Program-made: the position numbers and the translations under genes
Notes under the pieces: model-generated
The model's input: the letters and a program-made list of their open reading frames with translations, nothing else
What the model was told of the DNA's origin: nothing
Database searches by the model: none
Assembly: GCA_963971225.1 (NCBI GenBank)
Contig: OZ020269.1
Coordinates: 83,924,450 to 83,988,449, forward strand
Direction of reading: 5' to 3'
Length of the DNA stretch: 64,000 nt
Origin: Melieria omissa
Lineage: Eukaryota; Arthropoda; Insecta; Diptera; Ulidiidae
Part shown: in pieces, positions 36,930-49,640 of the stretch
Layout: the number at the start of each line of letters is the position of its first letter
Position numbering within the stretch: the first letter of the stretch is position 1

Positions 36930-37518
36930 TCAAGGATTGGCATCACCGTCCAGTGCCAAGCGAGAAATTACCTATTTCGCTTTCGTCCACAGACGTATCG
37001 TTTGCCGCTGTCAAAGTGTTCGACGTGCCCGCAAAAGCCAGACGACGGGTGAGCTCGCAACGAGTACGAGCCGAAAACAACCCTGTTTTCGTACAAAGCG
37101 CAGGTGTGTTAAGCAGCCAGAACAGTGAAATGAAGTGAAGGAGACAAATAAGAACAGACGAACGAACGAGTCGAACAAAAGTTTTTTTGGAAACAAAATT
37201 CGAGTTAATTACTAGCGAAAATAATTTTTTTATTAGAAAAATAGTAAAATAAGAAAAGTGCATCGGTGTGCACACTGCCTTGGCGTTTGGGCGAGTGAGT
37301 TTTGTTTGTGCAAAACAATTTGTCGCGTCGAGCAGCCGTCGATTGCCCTCGCGCAGTGGCTTGTGCAAAGAGTGCAATAATTCGCAACAACAAAGCAACA
37401 AAAAATGAAAATAAAAAATTCACTTTAATTACTTTTGGTGCGCGATTAAATTCAGTTTAAAAATTAATTAAGCAGTAGTGCGGAAACATAGAAAAACTGC
37501 TGCAATAAGAAAATAAAG
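36930..37518 (+). other. Candidate non-coding first exon / leader of Ehbp1
   Basis: Composition changes from A/T-rich intergenic to a mixed, CGA/GCA-rich, A-rich leader-like sequence at about 36930. The block lacks a long ORF and ends at a possible donor (AAAGTGAGT, cut after 37518). It lies 7.5 kb upstream of the coding start on the same strand. The assignment to Ehbp1 is by position only; leader-like sequence continues to about 38200. Confidence 0.3.
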
Positions 37519-37672
37519 TGAGTGAGTTTTGTTGCCCTAATGAAATTGCAAAAAATTTCAGCCGAAGCGCTGAGCGTATGCGCGGTGCTAAATATAAAAG
37601 TGATTATTGTTATTTTTCGATTGCAAAACGAGCAAAAAATGCATAAACAAATGGCGTCGACGCGCCTCACTG

Positions 37673-37680
37673 TGACGTCA
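37673..37680. promoter_or_regulatory. Perfect palindromic CRE (TGACGTCA)
   Basis: The full 8-bp consensus for CREB/ATF/bZIP dimers lies within the leader-like block upstream of Ehbp1. A single 8-mer is weak evidence, but the position near a likely promoter makes it worth noting. Confidence 0.35.
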
Positions 37681-38840
37681 TAGTGTCTTCGTCTGGTCGC
37701 TGGGCTGTGTTGTTGGTATCGTGTCGCCATTCGTCATCGTTTTGGGAGGCCCGCGGCTACTGAACACATTAGGCTTTGCTATTGTTGTTTGTTTGCGAAA
37801 TTTCTACACAAATTTTGTTTGTGTGATGATTGAAATTTTGTGTGCTTGCCTTGTCGCGAAAATGTCGCTGTTGCAACAAAAATCCCATGAGTGAAATGCG
37901 TGCGTAAGAGAGCGGCCGACTGCAGCGAGAGAAGACGTTTGCAAGTAGAAAAACAAGAAAAGTAACAAATATGCAAAGGTCGTTTGGCGTGCTTGCAAAA
38001 CCAACAAAAACAACAACAGCTGCTGCAGTAGCAATAACAAAAATGATAATAACAACAAAAATTACAACACCATCGATAAAAATGACAACAACAAAATTTT
38101 GACAGACAACAAAGAGCAGCGCAAAATTAGCAGACGACTGCGAAGTGTTGGTAGTTTTTGCATTTGTTCGAATGAAAAATGTGCGCTTGGGAGGAGATCA
38201 ACATGGATTTTTGTGAAAAAGAAAAGTTGTCTTGCAATTCATTAAAAGGATTTTAGATATAAATAAGACACAAAGCAAATTAAGCTCTTTTGGTAGATTT
38301 GTTTTACGAAAAAAAAATATACAAAACGGCATTACTCTCTCTTGTGTTCACCAATGAATGCCCCATGGGTTCAATTATAAAATCAGAATTCTTTAAGCCT
38401 GAAGGAGAATCGAAAGTGAGATGTGAAGCATTATTCTATGTGATCACAGAATGTGAAGCTTAAGCGGGAAACGCCTTTCTCAACTTGATTTCCGATGTTC
38501 ATAAGTTTTTAGTAAACATCGATCTGGCAGAGGTTTCATAGATGAAGCCGTCCTTGTCTTATGAACCATTAAGGTATCAGAATTATAGTGAATGAAACCT
38601 TTTTTAAATCAAATCTAATATTTTTGAAGTAATGAGTCGATGACTGCCTCTAATGAAAAGACTTGAAACTTAGAACCGTATGTACCCACTGTGACATTGT
38701 GACCGTAGGCTTTCTAGCCATCGTGCTTCAATCTGTTAATGTGTCCTTTTTTACTTAACCGAAGACAACTTTGTTGTCTGCATATTCAAGTAAAAGTCGC
38801 TACAGTCAGCTTATGATCTAATGCAGAGTTAGTCAACTAA

Positions 38841-39360
38841 GCAGAGAGACCACAGCTGTGAGAGTCCAAACTGCCAAACCACTTCTTCTTCTGAGGAGTT
38901 GAAAGACGACAAGCAAATCAATATATGTACCGGAGAAAGCGTAGTGCAAAATAAACTCGTTGCTCTCCGTCATCGAGAAATAGAATAGCTAATTAGTTGG
39001 TGGAAAATCGCCACTGGTAACTTTGATTTGAACTTTAATAATTTGACAGGACATAATAAAATAGAGAGACCACAGCTGTGAGAGTCGAAACTTCCAAACC
39101 GCTTCTTCTTCGTCTGACCAACTTTTTTAATATCTGAGGAATTGAAAGACGACAGGCAAATCAATATACCGGATTTCGAGGAGAAAGCGTAGTGCAAAAT
39201 AAACTCGCTGCTCTCCGTCATTCGCCTCTCGGACTTGGTATAACAGTTACATACTCCAAAAGATAAAACACTACCATACCATAAATCATATATTGGAAAT
39301 ATCGGGAATTAGAATAGCTTATTAGTTGGTGGAAAATCGCCACTGGTACCAACCAACGCA
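38841..39360. repeat. Tandem duplication of about 220 bp with an insertion in copy 2
   Basis: AGAGAGACCACAGCTGTGAG through GTAGTGCAAAATAAACTCG and TTAGTTGGTGGAAAATCG to CCACTGGTA is present at 38843-39019 and 39063-39350. Copy 2 carries about 80 bp extra at about 39220-39303, and the start of a third copy (AAGCAGAGAG) follows at 39362. Confidence 0.75.
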
Positions 39361-41994
39361 CCAAGCAGAGAGAATTTAAAAATTGACCCTTGAAGTTTTC
39401 ACTGAATAGACTAACAAAACCCGAAAATATAGATCTGCAAAATTTTGCAACACAGATGTCAAACCATTTGAGGACTTTTATGTATGATTACTGAAACCAA
39501 AATCTCTAATTTTTTATATAAGCTGCAACCTTCTCGCATTATAGACAAAGTCTGCTTAAGTCTGCTGTCCATTTTCTTATCCTTATCTCACGTTTGTTCC
39601 CTTCGTCGCTCTCTAAAATTAATTTCTCTTTACACTCTAAAAGATTTGCCTCAATTTCTTAAAGTTTTCTTTATCTCTGAAAAACTTCGTCATCTCTAGT
39701 TTCGCTGCTCTTCCTTTTTCTATATCACTTTAATATGTTTTCTTTGATTCTGCCTTAATGCTTTTGATATCCTTTCACTGTCAACTCCTTTGATCGCTTC
39801 CCTCTATTGGACAGTTTTCTAAAACTTGCTCGTTCAATTGACTTGAATCTTGACAATTTGAAAGCCCAAAATCTGGACAGTAGTTTAGAAAAAAGAACAT
39901 CTTCTGTTCTTCGAGAGCTGTCAAAGCAGTTCTCGATGTAGTTCTCTGAAATTTACCTGAGTCTACTCTCAATTATAGTTCCATTGTAAAAGAAAACAAA
40001 GCGCTGTTCACACCTATTCGAATAGAGTAGAAAAGGTTTCGTACCTACTGAAAATGTGCATAGTCTCGCAAACTAATCGCGTTGCAGTGACAGTTTTCAA
40101 ACTCCCTAAACAATGAGACTCACATACAATTTTGCGACCAGCAACAAGCATTCGAACAGGCAGCAATAAGGGCGTGCAACCTGTCTGGCGAGCACGTTAA
40201 ATAGAGCAGAGCCCATTGAAACCGTCAGACAGACTGACATTAAATTGCTACCCACTGCACACAGTCAATTTGGGCGTGGGATTGCGCCCTATAGCCGGCA
40301 GCTACGAGACACTTGCAATGACACAAAGTGCGAAACAAGTAAATGAGAAAAGCAAAAAAATCCATAAAGCAACAAATCGCAAGAAAACGAAATAACCCAA
40401 AAGCCAGTTGACAAAGCTCAAAAGAAAGCAAAAGTTTATGAGTGCAAGGAAAAACTGAAAAATATAAATAAAATTTAAAAAAGCATAAATTGCATTTTGC
40501 CTGCTAGACAGAAATGTATCTACAGGCGAAAAGGCATAGATACGGCAGCGATAGGCAGACAGTTGGACGACAGACAGACAGCCACCTGAACAGCCAGTCG
40601 GATGGATTGGTGCGAGTGTTATTGCCTTCTGCCGCATTGTACGCCAACCTGTCGACTCTGCCCACTGGCAGAAATTCCGCTGGGCTGCCTGTCAGCTTTT
40701 CTGTTGCTTTGTGCAATTTCAACACTGCAATTTTGTGGCTCTACACGAGCAGTTGCTGAGATTGGCTTTCTTCTGGCTCTGCGTGCTATCGGTATACATA
40801 CACAAGTGGACAGTTCACATTCGATGCCGAAGGCCGAAGGATAACCACTCGCAGTTATAAATATGTAATTAAGAAAATGCACTGAATGTGCTTATCGAGT
40901 TGTGTGCGATTGTAGTAGTTGTCATTGTGTCAGGCAGTTGTGTCCAATTGCGTGCGTGCGTTCGTGCATGTCACCAATGTTGCAAGGATACTTTGGCTGT
41001 TTTATTTATGTGTGTGGGTTGTACAGATTGAGTACAGACATTTCGTTGTAGTCGATAATTTGTCATTTGTAGCTGAACATTGATTGAATGTTGCGCAGAC
41101 AGACTGACTGACTGAATGTAGCAGACAGAACATTGGCACTGAAGCACTTTGCTCACTCGACAGTTTTCGAAAATTGCCAGTCATTAACTTAAAAGCATTA
41201 AATTTTAGATGTTTAAACGGATTTTTAATGGAAAAAATTGTGGCTATATGTTGTTTAATCGACAGGGAACAGATATAGTGAGGAATCTAGGACAAGTTTC
41301 TAAATTCTTCATTGAATATTGAATTGAATTGAGTTTTATTGAGATGAAAACTACTAAAATCTAAATGAAGTCAGGTGATTATAACTAAACAATGAAATAT
41401 AGCATTGTAATCTATGGAAACCCCTTTAGTAAAATATTGAAACTTAGTAAATACATATGCAAAGCATCACATGATTCGTGTTTTTTCAAGAAAGTTATTC
41501 TTCCTCCGACATCACAGAGATTTCGAGCAGTCGATCTTGAAAAAACAAGTTTTGAAATGTTTGACGATGCAGGAATGAAACGGCATCTAGCATCAAAGAA
41601 ATGAAGGGATTGAACTATGTAATACCTGCAAGTTCAATGGTACATGCATCAATTTGTTAGATGAAGTGATTACTGAAATTTGTTGACACCAAAATATTCT
41701 CCAGCTTAGGTTAAAAAATGCTAATTATAGTAAACTATGCTCAAGTAAATTTTAAAGCAAAGAATTGTCTTCAGCTGATCTCTGTCAAGATCTCTTTGTA
41801 GGCACCTTTTCATGCTTGTTTTTCTATATTGCCCCGTTAACTAATTTCGTACCTTTGATTCGTTAACAAATCATAGCAATTAGTAATGATTACAGTTTTG
41901 TTTTACTACGATAAACCTGTGTAAAGTTTATACTTTTTATATTTTACTTGGATTTGTTGGCTTTCTAATAAAATCCTAATTTCTAATAAAATAC

Positions 41995-42330
41995 TTTCCT
42001 ATTAAAATTGAGCGGACATTGAAAAAACCTCAAATATAGACTTTTTTTCTTAAATTCTTTAAAAGTACTTAAAATAACCAGATTTGTATAAAACCGACAC
42101 AGAATGTTTCGAAAAATGCCACACTAATTTTGTATTATATAAAAATTCGTTTAAATCTGTTCATATGGCTACAAAAGACACGAAAGGGTTAAAAAATACA
42201 TTTTAGTCTACAATTACTGACAAAAGCCATAATCGATCTTGCTCAAACTCAAACTTTTTTCACTGAATTTGCCCTCCTTTTAGAACAATTTTAAAATAAA
42301 ACAAAATTGTCTCCGAAATTTGCTATTCTC
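41995..42330 (+). repeat. Dispersed 340-bp repeat, copy 2
   Basis: Inverted relative to 35920-36260. It lies directly left of the young mariner at 42347. The pair brackets the Ehbp1 leader block. Confidence 0.7.
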
Positions 42331-42346
42331 GTAGAAGCCCAACATA

Positions 42347-42834
42347 CGAGGGCGGGTCAATAAGTCCGTGACTTTTTGAATGAAACACAGGTTTTTAGAT
42401 AAAAAGTTATTTTATTTTTCAACGTAGTCTCCTTTGAGATCTATACACTTAGCCCAACGTTTCTCCAGTTTTTTTATCCCTTCCGAAAAATATGATTTGT
42501 CGAGGTCTTCAAAATAGGCATTTGTTTGTGAGATGACTTCGTCATTGGAGGCAAATCTCTTTCCGCTGAGCCATTTCTTCAAGTTTGGGAACAAGAAATA
42601 GTCACTTGGGGCTAGATCGGGTGAATAGGCGGGATGAGGGAGCAATTCGTAGCCCAATTCATGGATTTTTGCCATGGAAACTGCACATGTGTGCACCCGT
42701 GCACACGAAATTCACTTTTTTCCATTTTCTTCTCAGTCAACGCGGTAGTCTGATATTAACGGCTGTCAAAAACAACCTAAATGTCGCAGCTGGCGTGAAA
42801 TTCAAAAAGTCACGGACTTATTGACCCGCCCTCG
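42347..42834 (-). mobile_element. Mariner element, internally deleted, with perfect 35-bp ends (488 bp)
   Basis: The terminal inverted repeats start CGAGGGCGGGTCAATAAG and are identical over 35 bp, with TA duplications at 42345-42346 and 42835-42836. The minus strand encodes only the transposase C-terminus ([33 protein letters not shown]..., ending LKGDYVEK). Perfect ends imply a recent insertion mobilised in trans. Confidence 0.92.
42412..42675 (-). pseudogene. Mariner transposase C-terminal fragment
   Basis: About 88 codons on the minus strand cover the third catalytic Asp (SPDLAPSDY) and the C-terminal helices (KWLSGKRFASNDEVISQTNA ... [14 protein letters not shown]) to a stop. The DNA-binding region and first two catalytic Asp residues are deleted. 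Confidence 0.85.
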
Positions 42835-44760
42835 TAATTTGTTTTCATCATTTGGCTTCGTCTAGACTCGAACCACAAGTCTTCAGTTGTTAGTCTTACG
42901 TACTAACAACTGAATGCTGATGGCGTATTAACTTTCCTTTCACTTATTTTTGCCATTGGCCACTCTTCTCCAGTTCCTATTAATCTAAAACTCTTAATCT
43001 TGAACTTTAAAAATTTGTAAACACTTTGTATTAATTTTTGCTTCTACGGTTTTACTTTTAACCTAATTCAAAAACGCAAAATGTAGGCCAGACAATAACA
43101 AACTCTCTAATCGTTTTACTGATAATGCAAATCAAAACAATGAACGTGTCAAAATTCAAAAATAATTCATTATAAAAACAACACAAATATTAAATTATAA
43201 AAATATTTAAAAATAGAAATAGAACATAGAAATAAAAATAATATTAAATTACAAAAATATTAAAAAATGAGCCAAGACATTCGACTAACCGTGTGTCGTG
43301 CGTCCCAACGGAATTTGGTTTACCTTTTCTGGCGACGCCGTTAACGAGCCACACTTGTTGGCTAAAAATAGCCGCTGACTCTAAATTTGTGCGAAAAATG
43401 CTTATCACTTGGAATTGGTTGGAAATGTTGCGCACATGCCGCCAAACGAGCAAATGTTAATTACACAGTGCGGATTTTTTAATTAAAAAATGATAATGTG
43501 TGTGAAACTCCAACGAAACTATCTTTGGTCTAACGTGAAAAGTCCAAGCAATGATTTATCGAATCTGTTGCTGAGAATGACTTCGATCTCGTCGCTGATG
43601 ATGTGATCCGAATTGCGAAAACGCGCTGCGCAGCACGCATCGAGAACGTCAATTCTCTTTTAGTGAATCGCGAGACAGAAAACGAAATTAAAAACAACAA
43701 TAATAACAACAGTAACATTAACGTTGCTTTAATTATGGCAACAGCTGTTGTTGGCTGTTTGACCAAAACAAAACCTACTAACAACAACAACAACAGGCTG
43801 TATGAGACCTCAACTAAAGCGTCAAAGCAACCACACAAACGAGTTTAGTTTTTTCTTGTCGTGTTTTTGTATTTTTTTTATCAAAACATTGAGAAAAAGT
43901 TGGCATCAGCATGGAGACAAAAAAAGATGTACTGTGAAAGATATGGCATAATACAATAACAATAACAACAACAATAACATTGTTGCAGAATATACACAAA
44001 CAAAACTGACAAATCTTTTCTTCTTCGTTTCGTTCTCTTTGCCACTTGGCGCTTATGCGTGTGCGAGGTGAAGCGAGCACTGAGCGTTTGCCTGCGATAG
44101 AGTGACCATCTAAGGCGATTTTTAGAGTTTTTCTTTAAAATGAAAATTATATTTTAAAGCTACTTGTTTAATTTATTTGTGCTCTGTAACTTTTACTTTA
44201 TTTTTATGAATTTTTAATATTGAATTTTTAGATTTGACAAAACCTAAAAAAGGTTAAATTAAAAACCACTTTGAAAAACTATAAATTTGAATTAAATGTG
44301 GACATCGTATCAACTGTTTGTATCCTTTGGTCTTCTGCAGAACTTTAACTTTCAGATTAGATTTTAAAAAATCGCAAGAAAATTTGGTCACTCTAATTTT
44401 AATGAATGTATTTATGTGTAACGCTCGAGTGCTGTCTATATCTACCTGTATCTCTGTGTATGTGTGCAACTGTTATAGTTAATTAACTTTGGTATTCACA
44501 TACACAGTCACAGACATAGTAACCAATTTTGCACCTTTCTTACCCTCTTTCATGCGCTGACAACAAAAAGTAAACAGAACGAAAATAAAGAAACAACAAC
44601 AAGATAACGACAAAAGGCACTTCATAAGGGAGTAACTAACAAAAACCGCCTGCGGCTAAACAACAACAACAACAACAAACACATAGATATATTTTATTTT
44701 TTGGCAAAAAGTTACTTAACCGTAATTTTCAACAACAATAATACCAAAAACAACAACAAA

Positions 44761-45024
44761 TTCAACAGTACAAGTGAAACCGAGAACACCCGCAAAGAAC
44801 TTCAAGCGAACGCCGACTAATCACCAACAGCGCACCACCATTCATCACACGCTGCCAGCAGCAGCTCGCGCTCCAGACGGCGGTAGTGCCTTTGTCCTGC
44901 ACAAGAGCGGGCACTACCCAGTTATCTTCAACTTGTTCCGACTGCCAGCAAACTCACTGAATCCCCGCTTGCAGCTGTCGGGCACAGTTGTCAGTCCGCA
45001 TTAGCGCGAATCCAACGCCGCGAA
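44761..45024 (+). other. Ehbp1: 5' leader immediately upstream of the Ehbp1 ATG
   Basis: This stretch is C/A-rich with many CAACAA and GCAGCAG motifs, a typical fly leader composition, and contains no ATG before 45025. It stays open in one frame from 44774 to 45004 but without an ATG and with no recognisable protein, so I read it as leader. Whether it is continuous with the start of transcription or spliced onto an upstream exon is not visible; a weak acceptor (caacag at 44763-44768) lacks a pyrimidine tract. Confidence 0.5.
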
Positions 45025-45128
45025 ATGGGTAGCGTCTGGAAGCGTTTGCAGCGCGTCAATAAGCGTGCTGCAAAATTTCAATTCACTTCATCGTACCATG
45101 AGCTGCGTCTGGAGACCACCGCCAAATG
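45025..45128 (+). CDS. Ehbp1: Ehbp1 first coding exon (N-terminus of EH-domain-binding protein 1)
   Basis: ATG at 45025 opens MGSVWKRLQRVNKRAAKFQF, then TSSYHELRLETTAKW, with the Trp codon split by a strong donor gtaagt at 45129. Vertebrate EHBP1 starts the same way (ASVWKRLQRV..KFQF..SY.EL), so I assign the fly orthologue. EHBP1 has an N-terminal C2-like NT-C2 domain, a calponin-homology domain and a bMERB domain, and links endocytic EH proteins and Rab8/10-type vesicle traffic to actin; the fly gene also affects Notch ligand trafficking. Only the first 35 or so residues of NT-C2 are here. The start is supported by the absence of any ATG in the preceding 264 nt and by the family's conserved N-terminus. 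No second coding exon was recognised up to 64000, so the first coding intron is at least 18.9 kb or the next exon was missed. Confidence 0.88.
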
Positions 45129-45581
45129 GTAAGTTTCGTTCGATAATTTCTAATTTTCCACATATTGGCGCATTAGTTTTCGCCAGCACTGTTGCGAGTT
45201 ATTGACCTGCCTGTGCTTAACTGTTGCCTGTACGTGGCTTTGATTTATCCAATCAGCAATTTAAATTGCAAGTCGTTGGAATTGTACATTATTTCAAGTA
45301 GAAACGTGTATGACAGCAAGTGTTCTTTCGTGTTTTGCGGGATTCTTGTGTGCTTTCTTCTTTATGGCGTTTTTCTTTTGGACTTGGAAATACGTGATTT
45401 GCTGATTTTTCAGACTAAATGTACACATTTCAAACTATGCACATGTGTTTCCATAGGGCAAGCTGGAACAGCTGTAGTTGGTTATTCAACGACAGCAGGT
45501 AGTTTCAGTTTGGCATTAAATTTTTCTCACTGATCAGCGGTCTAAAGACATGTCATAGGGATTCCTTAATGTCTCAATGTT

Positions 45582-46765
45582 GAATAACCCGTTACCGGGT
45601 CAGGGCCTGCCGTAAAAGCTCTCTTCAGGCGCCTCTGCTTTGCGCGCGCCTTCTCGAGTTGGTCCCACCAAGAGAAGATAAGGGTCTCCTCCGGAGACAC
45701 GGCCTCCCTCTTCGTCGTCGACCTCCAACTACCGCATCGAATATCTTTTTCGCCGAAGCCATGACAGACATGGCCAAGCCAGCGTAGCCAGTGGATGTTA
45801 ATTCGCTGCGCAATGCCCATGTCAGTTCGTTGCTGGCCCATATACTATAGTCTTCGCTAATACGAACAGGGCCAAAGATTTTGCGAAGTACATTCCCCTC
45901 AAACACCCCAAGACCCGCTAAGTCGCTATACGACAGCGTCCATGTTTCTGCCCCGTAGGGGAGTACGAGCAGAATAAGCGTTCTATAGAGTGCAAGTTTT
46001 ATCGGTCGAGAGAGGTCTCTACTACTCAGTTGCCTACCGAGACATAGTGGCACCTATTGGCAAGAGTAATCCTTTGCTTTATCTCCAGACTGATATCATT
46101 GCTTCTGTTCATGGCAGTGCCACGGTAGACGAATTCCTTGACCACTTCAAACGTATACCTGTCGGCCTTATCGTGAGACCCTCGCCGCTGCGAGTCCTTG
46201 CGTGTAGACAGCATATACTTCGTTTTTCCTTCTTATATCGTCAGACTCATTTTCGCAGATTCTCTTTCGATTGTCGCAAAGGCAGCGGTGAAATCTCGCT
46301 TATTACGCCCTTTGACATCAACGTCATCGGCGTAGGCAAGGAGCTGGACACTTTTCTTGAAGATTGTGTCATTGTGATGTACACCGGTCTTGCGCAGAAC
46401 ACTCTCCATGATGAAGTTCAAGAGGTCACATGACAAAGGATCGCCCTGGCTAAGCCTCGAACGGTATCAAACGGGTCGGAAAGGTCTCTTCCAATCTTGA
46501 CGGAGCTGCGTGTATTGCTCACAGTCTATCGAGCTTTGCAGGGATACCAATTTCAGACAATGCAGGCAATCCGTTATCGGGCTATCGAATGCTGCTTTGT
46601 AGATGGTGGGTATCGTTTTGACTCTCATGGGTTTTTTCCAGGATTTGGCGTAAAGTGAATATCTGGACAATGGTGGACCAGGTGTAAAGCCGTACTGATA
46701 GGGTCCAATCAGCGCCTTGGCGAGTGGCTTCAATCTTTTACATAATTCGCTCGTTAGGGCCTTAT
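45582..46765 (-). mobile_element. 5'-truncated, decayed LINE of the same family
   Basis: It aligns with 15404-16663 of the full-length copy across the C-terminal region and reverse transcriptase. The YADD motif survives (LLAYADDVDVKGRNKRDF), but the frame is broken into at least four pieces by indels (for example 45625-46053, 46026-46214, 46233-46436, 46467-46733). It lies only about 450 bp after the first coding exon of Ehbp1. Confidence 0.9.
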
Positions 46766-48559
46766 GGACATACCAAAATTCAATTGGTATCTATAGGTTG
46801 GCTTCGAAATGGTATGTTGCCGAGTAGATCCAAAGGTGCTTCATATGTGTTCCGAGGTGACTTTAAGGAATGCCGAATGTTGTAATTGTAATGATTGAAT
46901 GTTGAATTGTAATGATATATGTATCGACGATTCTTTGAAGAGAGGGTAAGAAAGTAAGAGTTACGTGAACGCAAAATATCACAAAATAATGGGACAAAGG
47001 GACCTATATGAATAGTCAAAGATGTCCCTTTGAAATATCGAAAAGTTAATTGATATGAATAGATGTGTCGATGATCTGGGGTCCTATTCTGCCTCATAAA
47101 TGTTTTGTAATGTTTTATAGGGATGTCTTATATACACATATAAGATAATACAAATTTCACTTTCTTTTAATGTGCCATAGATTGTCTTTTAGCTTTCAAG
47201 ATGGCTTTGGGTGCTTCATAAGAATTCCCAGCAAAATTCTAGGAGTATTGCATCCTCCTGAATGCGCAGTCGTCTTCTGTCTATAATACTATTCTATGTC
47301 TAAACATTTTGCATGATTCATTTCACTCATTCAGTCCATTTTGTTTGCTATCTCCTGTTCAGGCATTTATTTCGCACTGAAAGGTAATAATTTCAGAATT
47401 GGCTACACATACAAATGATTTTGTTTACTTAGTCAGGGTGAACGACTTACCTCGAAGGTCAGCCATTATCTTGAAATATGATTTTGCTACCATATCTATA
47501 AATATGATTTTGACTTTGGTCAAACATTGTTATATTTCGTTTGTTCGAAATTTCGTTTCCAAAAATTGTGTTAAATTTTTGTGTGTACGAAATTTGTTTT
47601 CTTTTATAAATTCTTCTTCTTTTCTTCAATTCTTATTTATTTTCCAAGCATTTCCGACTTTGTCGAGTTATTTTAGATTTTGCAACAGCTTCTCTGTATT
47701 AAAAGAATTCCCTTTAAAAATTACCACTAGTTGTTTTCCTTTATCAACATTGTATTTCCTGTTTATTTATTTAATTTGTTTATATGACTCAATCGCTGAA
47801 ACAAAAATGGTTGCAGTCTTTGCGAGTCATAAACACTATAAAGTAGGATAAATAAAATCGAATTGCATTTTTTGCTTGCTGAAATAAACTCTTCTAGATT
47901 TTATTTCAACATAAAGTCACGTCGACACTTTCTCCGCTCACGATTTTCAATTTCCGAATGTTCTCAGCCCACTTTCTTATTTACTTTTTAATTGCACCGC
48001 CCATTTAGGGCCAAAAATGTTTCATCGTTTATGCCATATAAACCATTACCGCTTTGTTTCGATTCGGAACTGTGTTCATTAATCTATAAATCGCATTGAA
48101 ATAAATCCGTCATAGTTAACACTTCAAATGACCAACGCCAACGCAACCACGCGCGTGATTATCGCCACTCACAAGAAAGCTCACAAAAAAAGATGTACCC
48201 CTCCAAACATAACACATACATAAATATAAAAACGAAAACTATTTGCTCCGACACAACGCAAATTAAGACCGAGAATAGCAAAACAAAAAATTCAGCCAGC
48301 TTGAACGGAAATTATTGAATATGTAAATTTATTTTATTTTTTTTTCAATAGTCCAACGACAACCATTCAAGTAGCTTTGAATGTAGAAATACTGAAACGC
48401 ATTAGCGATACTTTTCAACTAGTGGTGAAATATATGTAGATGCACCGACAGAAATCGGCTATGGAAATGTTTTCATATTATTTTTCTTGATGCCATAACA
48501 ATACTTAGTTGGAATATTTAGATGCTAATTCTTCCTTCATTATTGATGGTAATCGTAGA
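46766..48559 (+). other. Ehbp1 intron segment
   Basis: No gene recognised. A small hairpin CAAAGGGAC...GTCCCTTTG lies near 46995-47032. Confidence 0.5.
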
Positions 48560-49640
48560 GCTGCGAAAAGTAAAAATGTAGCAATTTTCGGAGTTGAATT
48601 CAAGGTTCCAATTGAAGGTTTTATAAAGATTTTTAATGCTGTAAACTTGTTATTAAACAAATCAATATTTTCGGAGTTGAATTCAAAGTTGTAATTGTCC
48701 ATTTAGTCGGCAGTTTTCAGGTTGTTAGTTCTTGTTTGACAATTTTCTATGCTGTACGCTTGTGATTCTACATGTAAATATTTTCGGAGTTTCAGTTCAT
48801 GCGAAAAGTGAAAATCTAGCAATTTTCGGAATTAAATTCAATGTAACAACTGTTTTAATGAGTATTTGTATGTTGTTAATTCCTGTATGACAACTCAATG
48901 TTTTCGGAGTTTCAGTTCATATAAAAAGTGAAAATCTAGCAATTTTCGGAGTTGATTTCAATGTGACAACGGTGCTTTTAATGAGGACTTTTATGTTGAT
49001 AGTTCTTGACAAATCAATATTTTCGGACTTTCAGTTCATGCAAAAGGTGAGAATCTAGCAATTTTCGGAGTTAAATTCAATGTTAGAACTGTGTTTCTAA
49101 TGAGCATTTTTATGTTGTTAGTTTTTTTATGATGATTTCCAATGTTGTGCGGTTGTGATTCAACAAATCAATATTTTCGGAGTTGCATTAAATGTGAAAA
49201 TTGTCTATTTCATCCGCAGTTTTTATGTTGTTAGTACTTGTATGACAAAGCAATATTTTCGGAGTTTCAGTTCATGCGAAAAGTCAAAATCTAGCAATTT
49301 TCGGAGTTAAATTCAATGTTACAACTGTGCTTGTAATGAGAATTTTTATGTTGTTCTTACATGACAATTTCCAATGCTTGTGATTCAACACACAATATTT
49401 TCGGAGTTGAATTAAATGTGACAGTTGCCCTTTTAATTAGCAAATTTCATGTTATTAGTCCTTGTATGACAACTTTCAATGCTGTACACTCATGACCCAA
49501 TAAATTAACATTTTCAGAACTACAGTTTCTGTTAGAAGTAAACATCTACTTAGAATTGTTCATGTAATTTTCATTTTTGAGTTATCTATTATTAGAAGAC
49601 TTGTGACTCATATTTTCGGAGTTTCAAAGTTGCTGTAACT
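48560..49640. repeat. Higher-order array on an ATTTTCGGAGTT core, about 120-bp unit
   Basis: At least ten copies of TTTTCGGA(G/A/C)TT occur. They alternate between an A subunit (CAATATTTTCGGAGTTTCAG...CGAAAAGTGAAAATCTAG) and a B subunit (CAATTTTCGGAGTTAAATTC), giving A-B pairs at about 48777, 48898, 49015 and 49252, with B-like single units between. Lies in the Ehbp1 intron. Confidence 0.8.

Larger units (their letters stand above)
37519..44760 (+). other. Probable 5' intron/leader region of Ehbp1
   Basis: Leader-like A-rich sequence to about 38200, then A/T-rich DNA with the duplication at 38841, the inverted repeat copy at 41995 and the mariner at 42347. The segments 40180-41170 and 43540-44080 are richer in G/C and CAG/ACA words and could hold alternative leaders or enhancers; no protein recognised. 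Confidence 0.4.

Noticed and set aside
44774..45004. Open frame of 76 codons in the Ehbp1 leader
   Set aside because: There is no ATG in it (it would start at GTG), no known family, and it lies in A/C-rich leader sequence.
46995..47032. Hairpin CAAAGGGAC...GTCCCTTTG as a pre-miRNA
   Set aside because: The stem is only about 9 bp, too short for a miRNA precursor.
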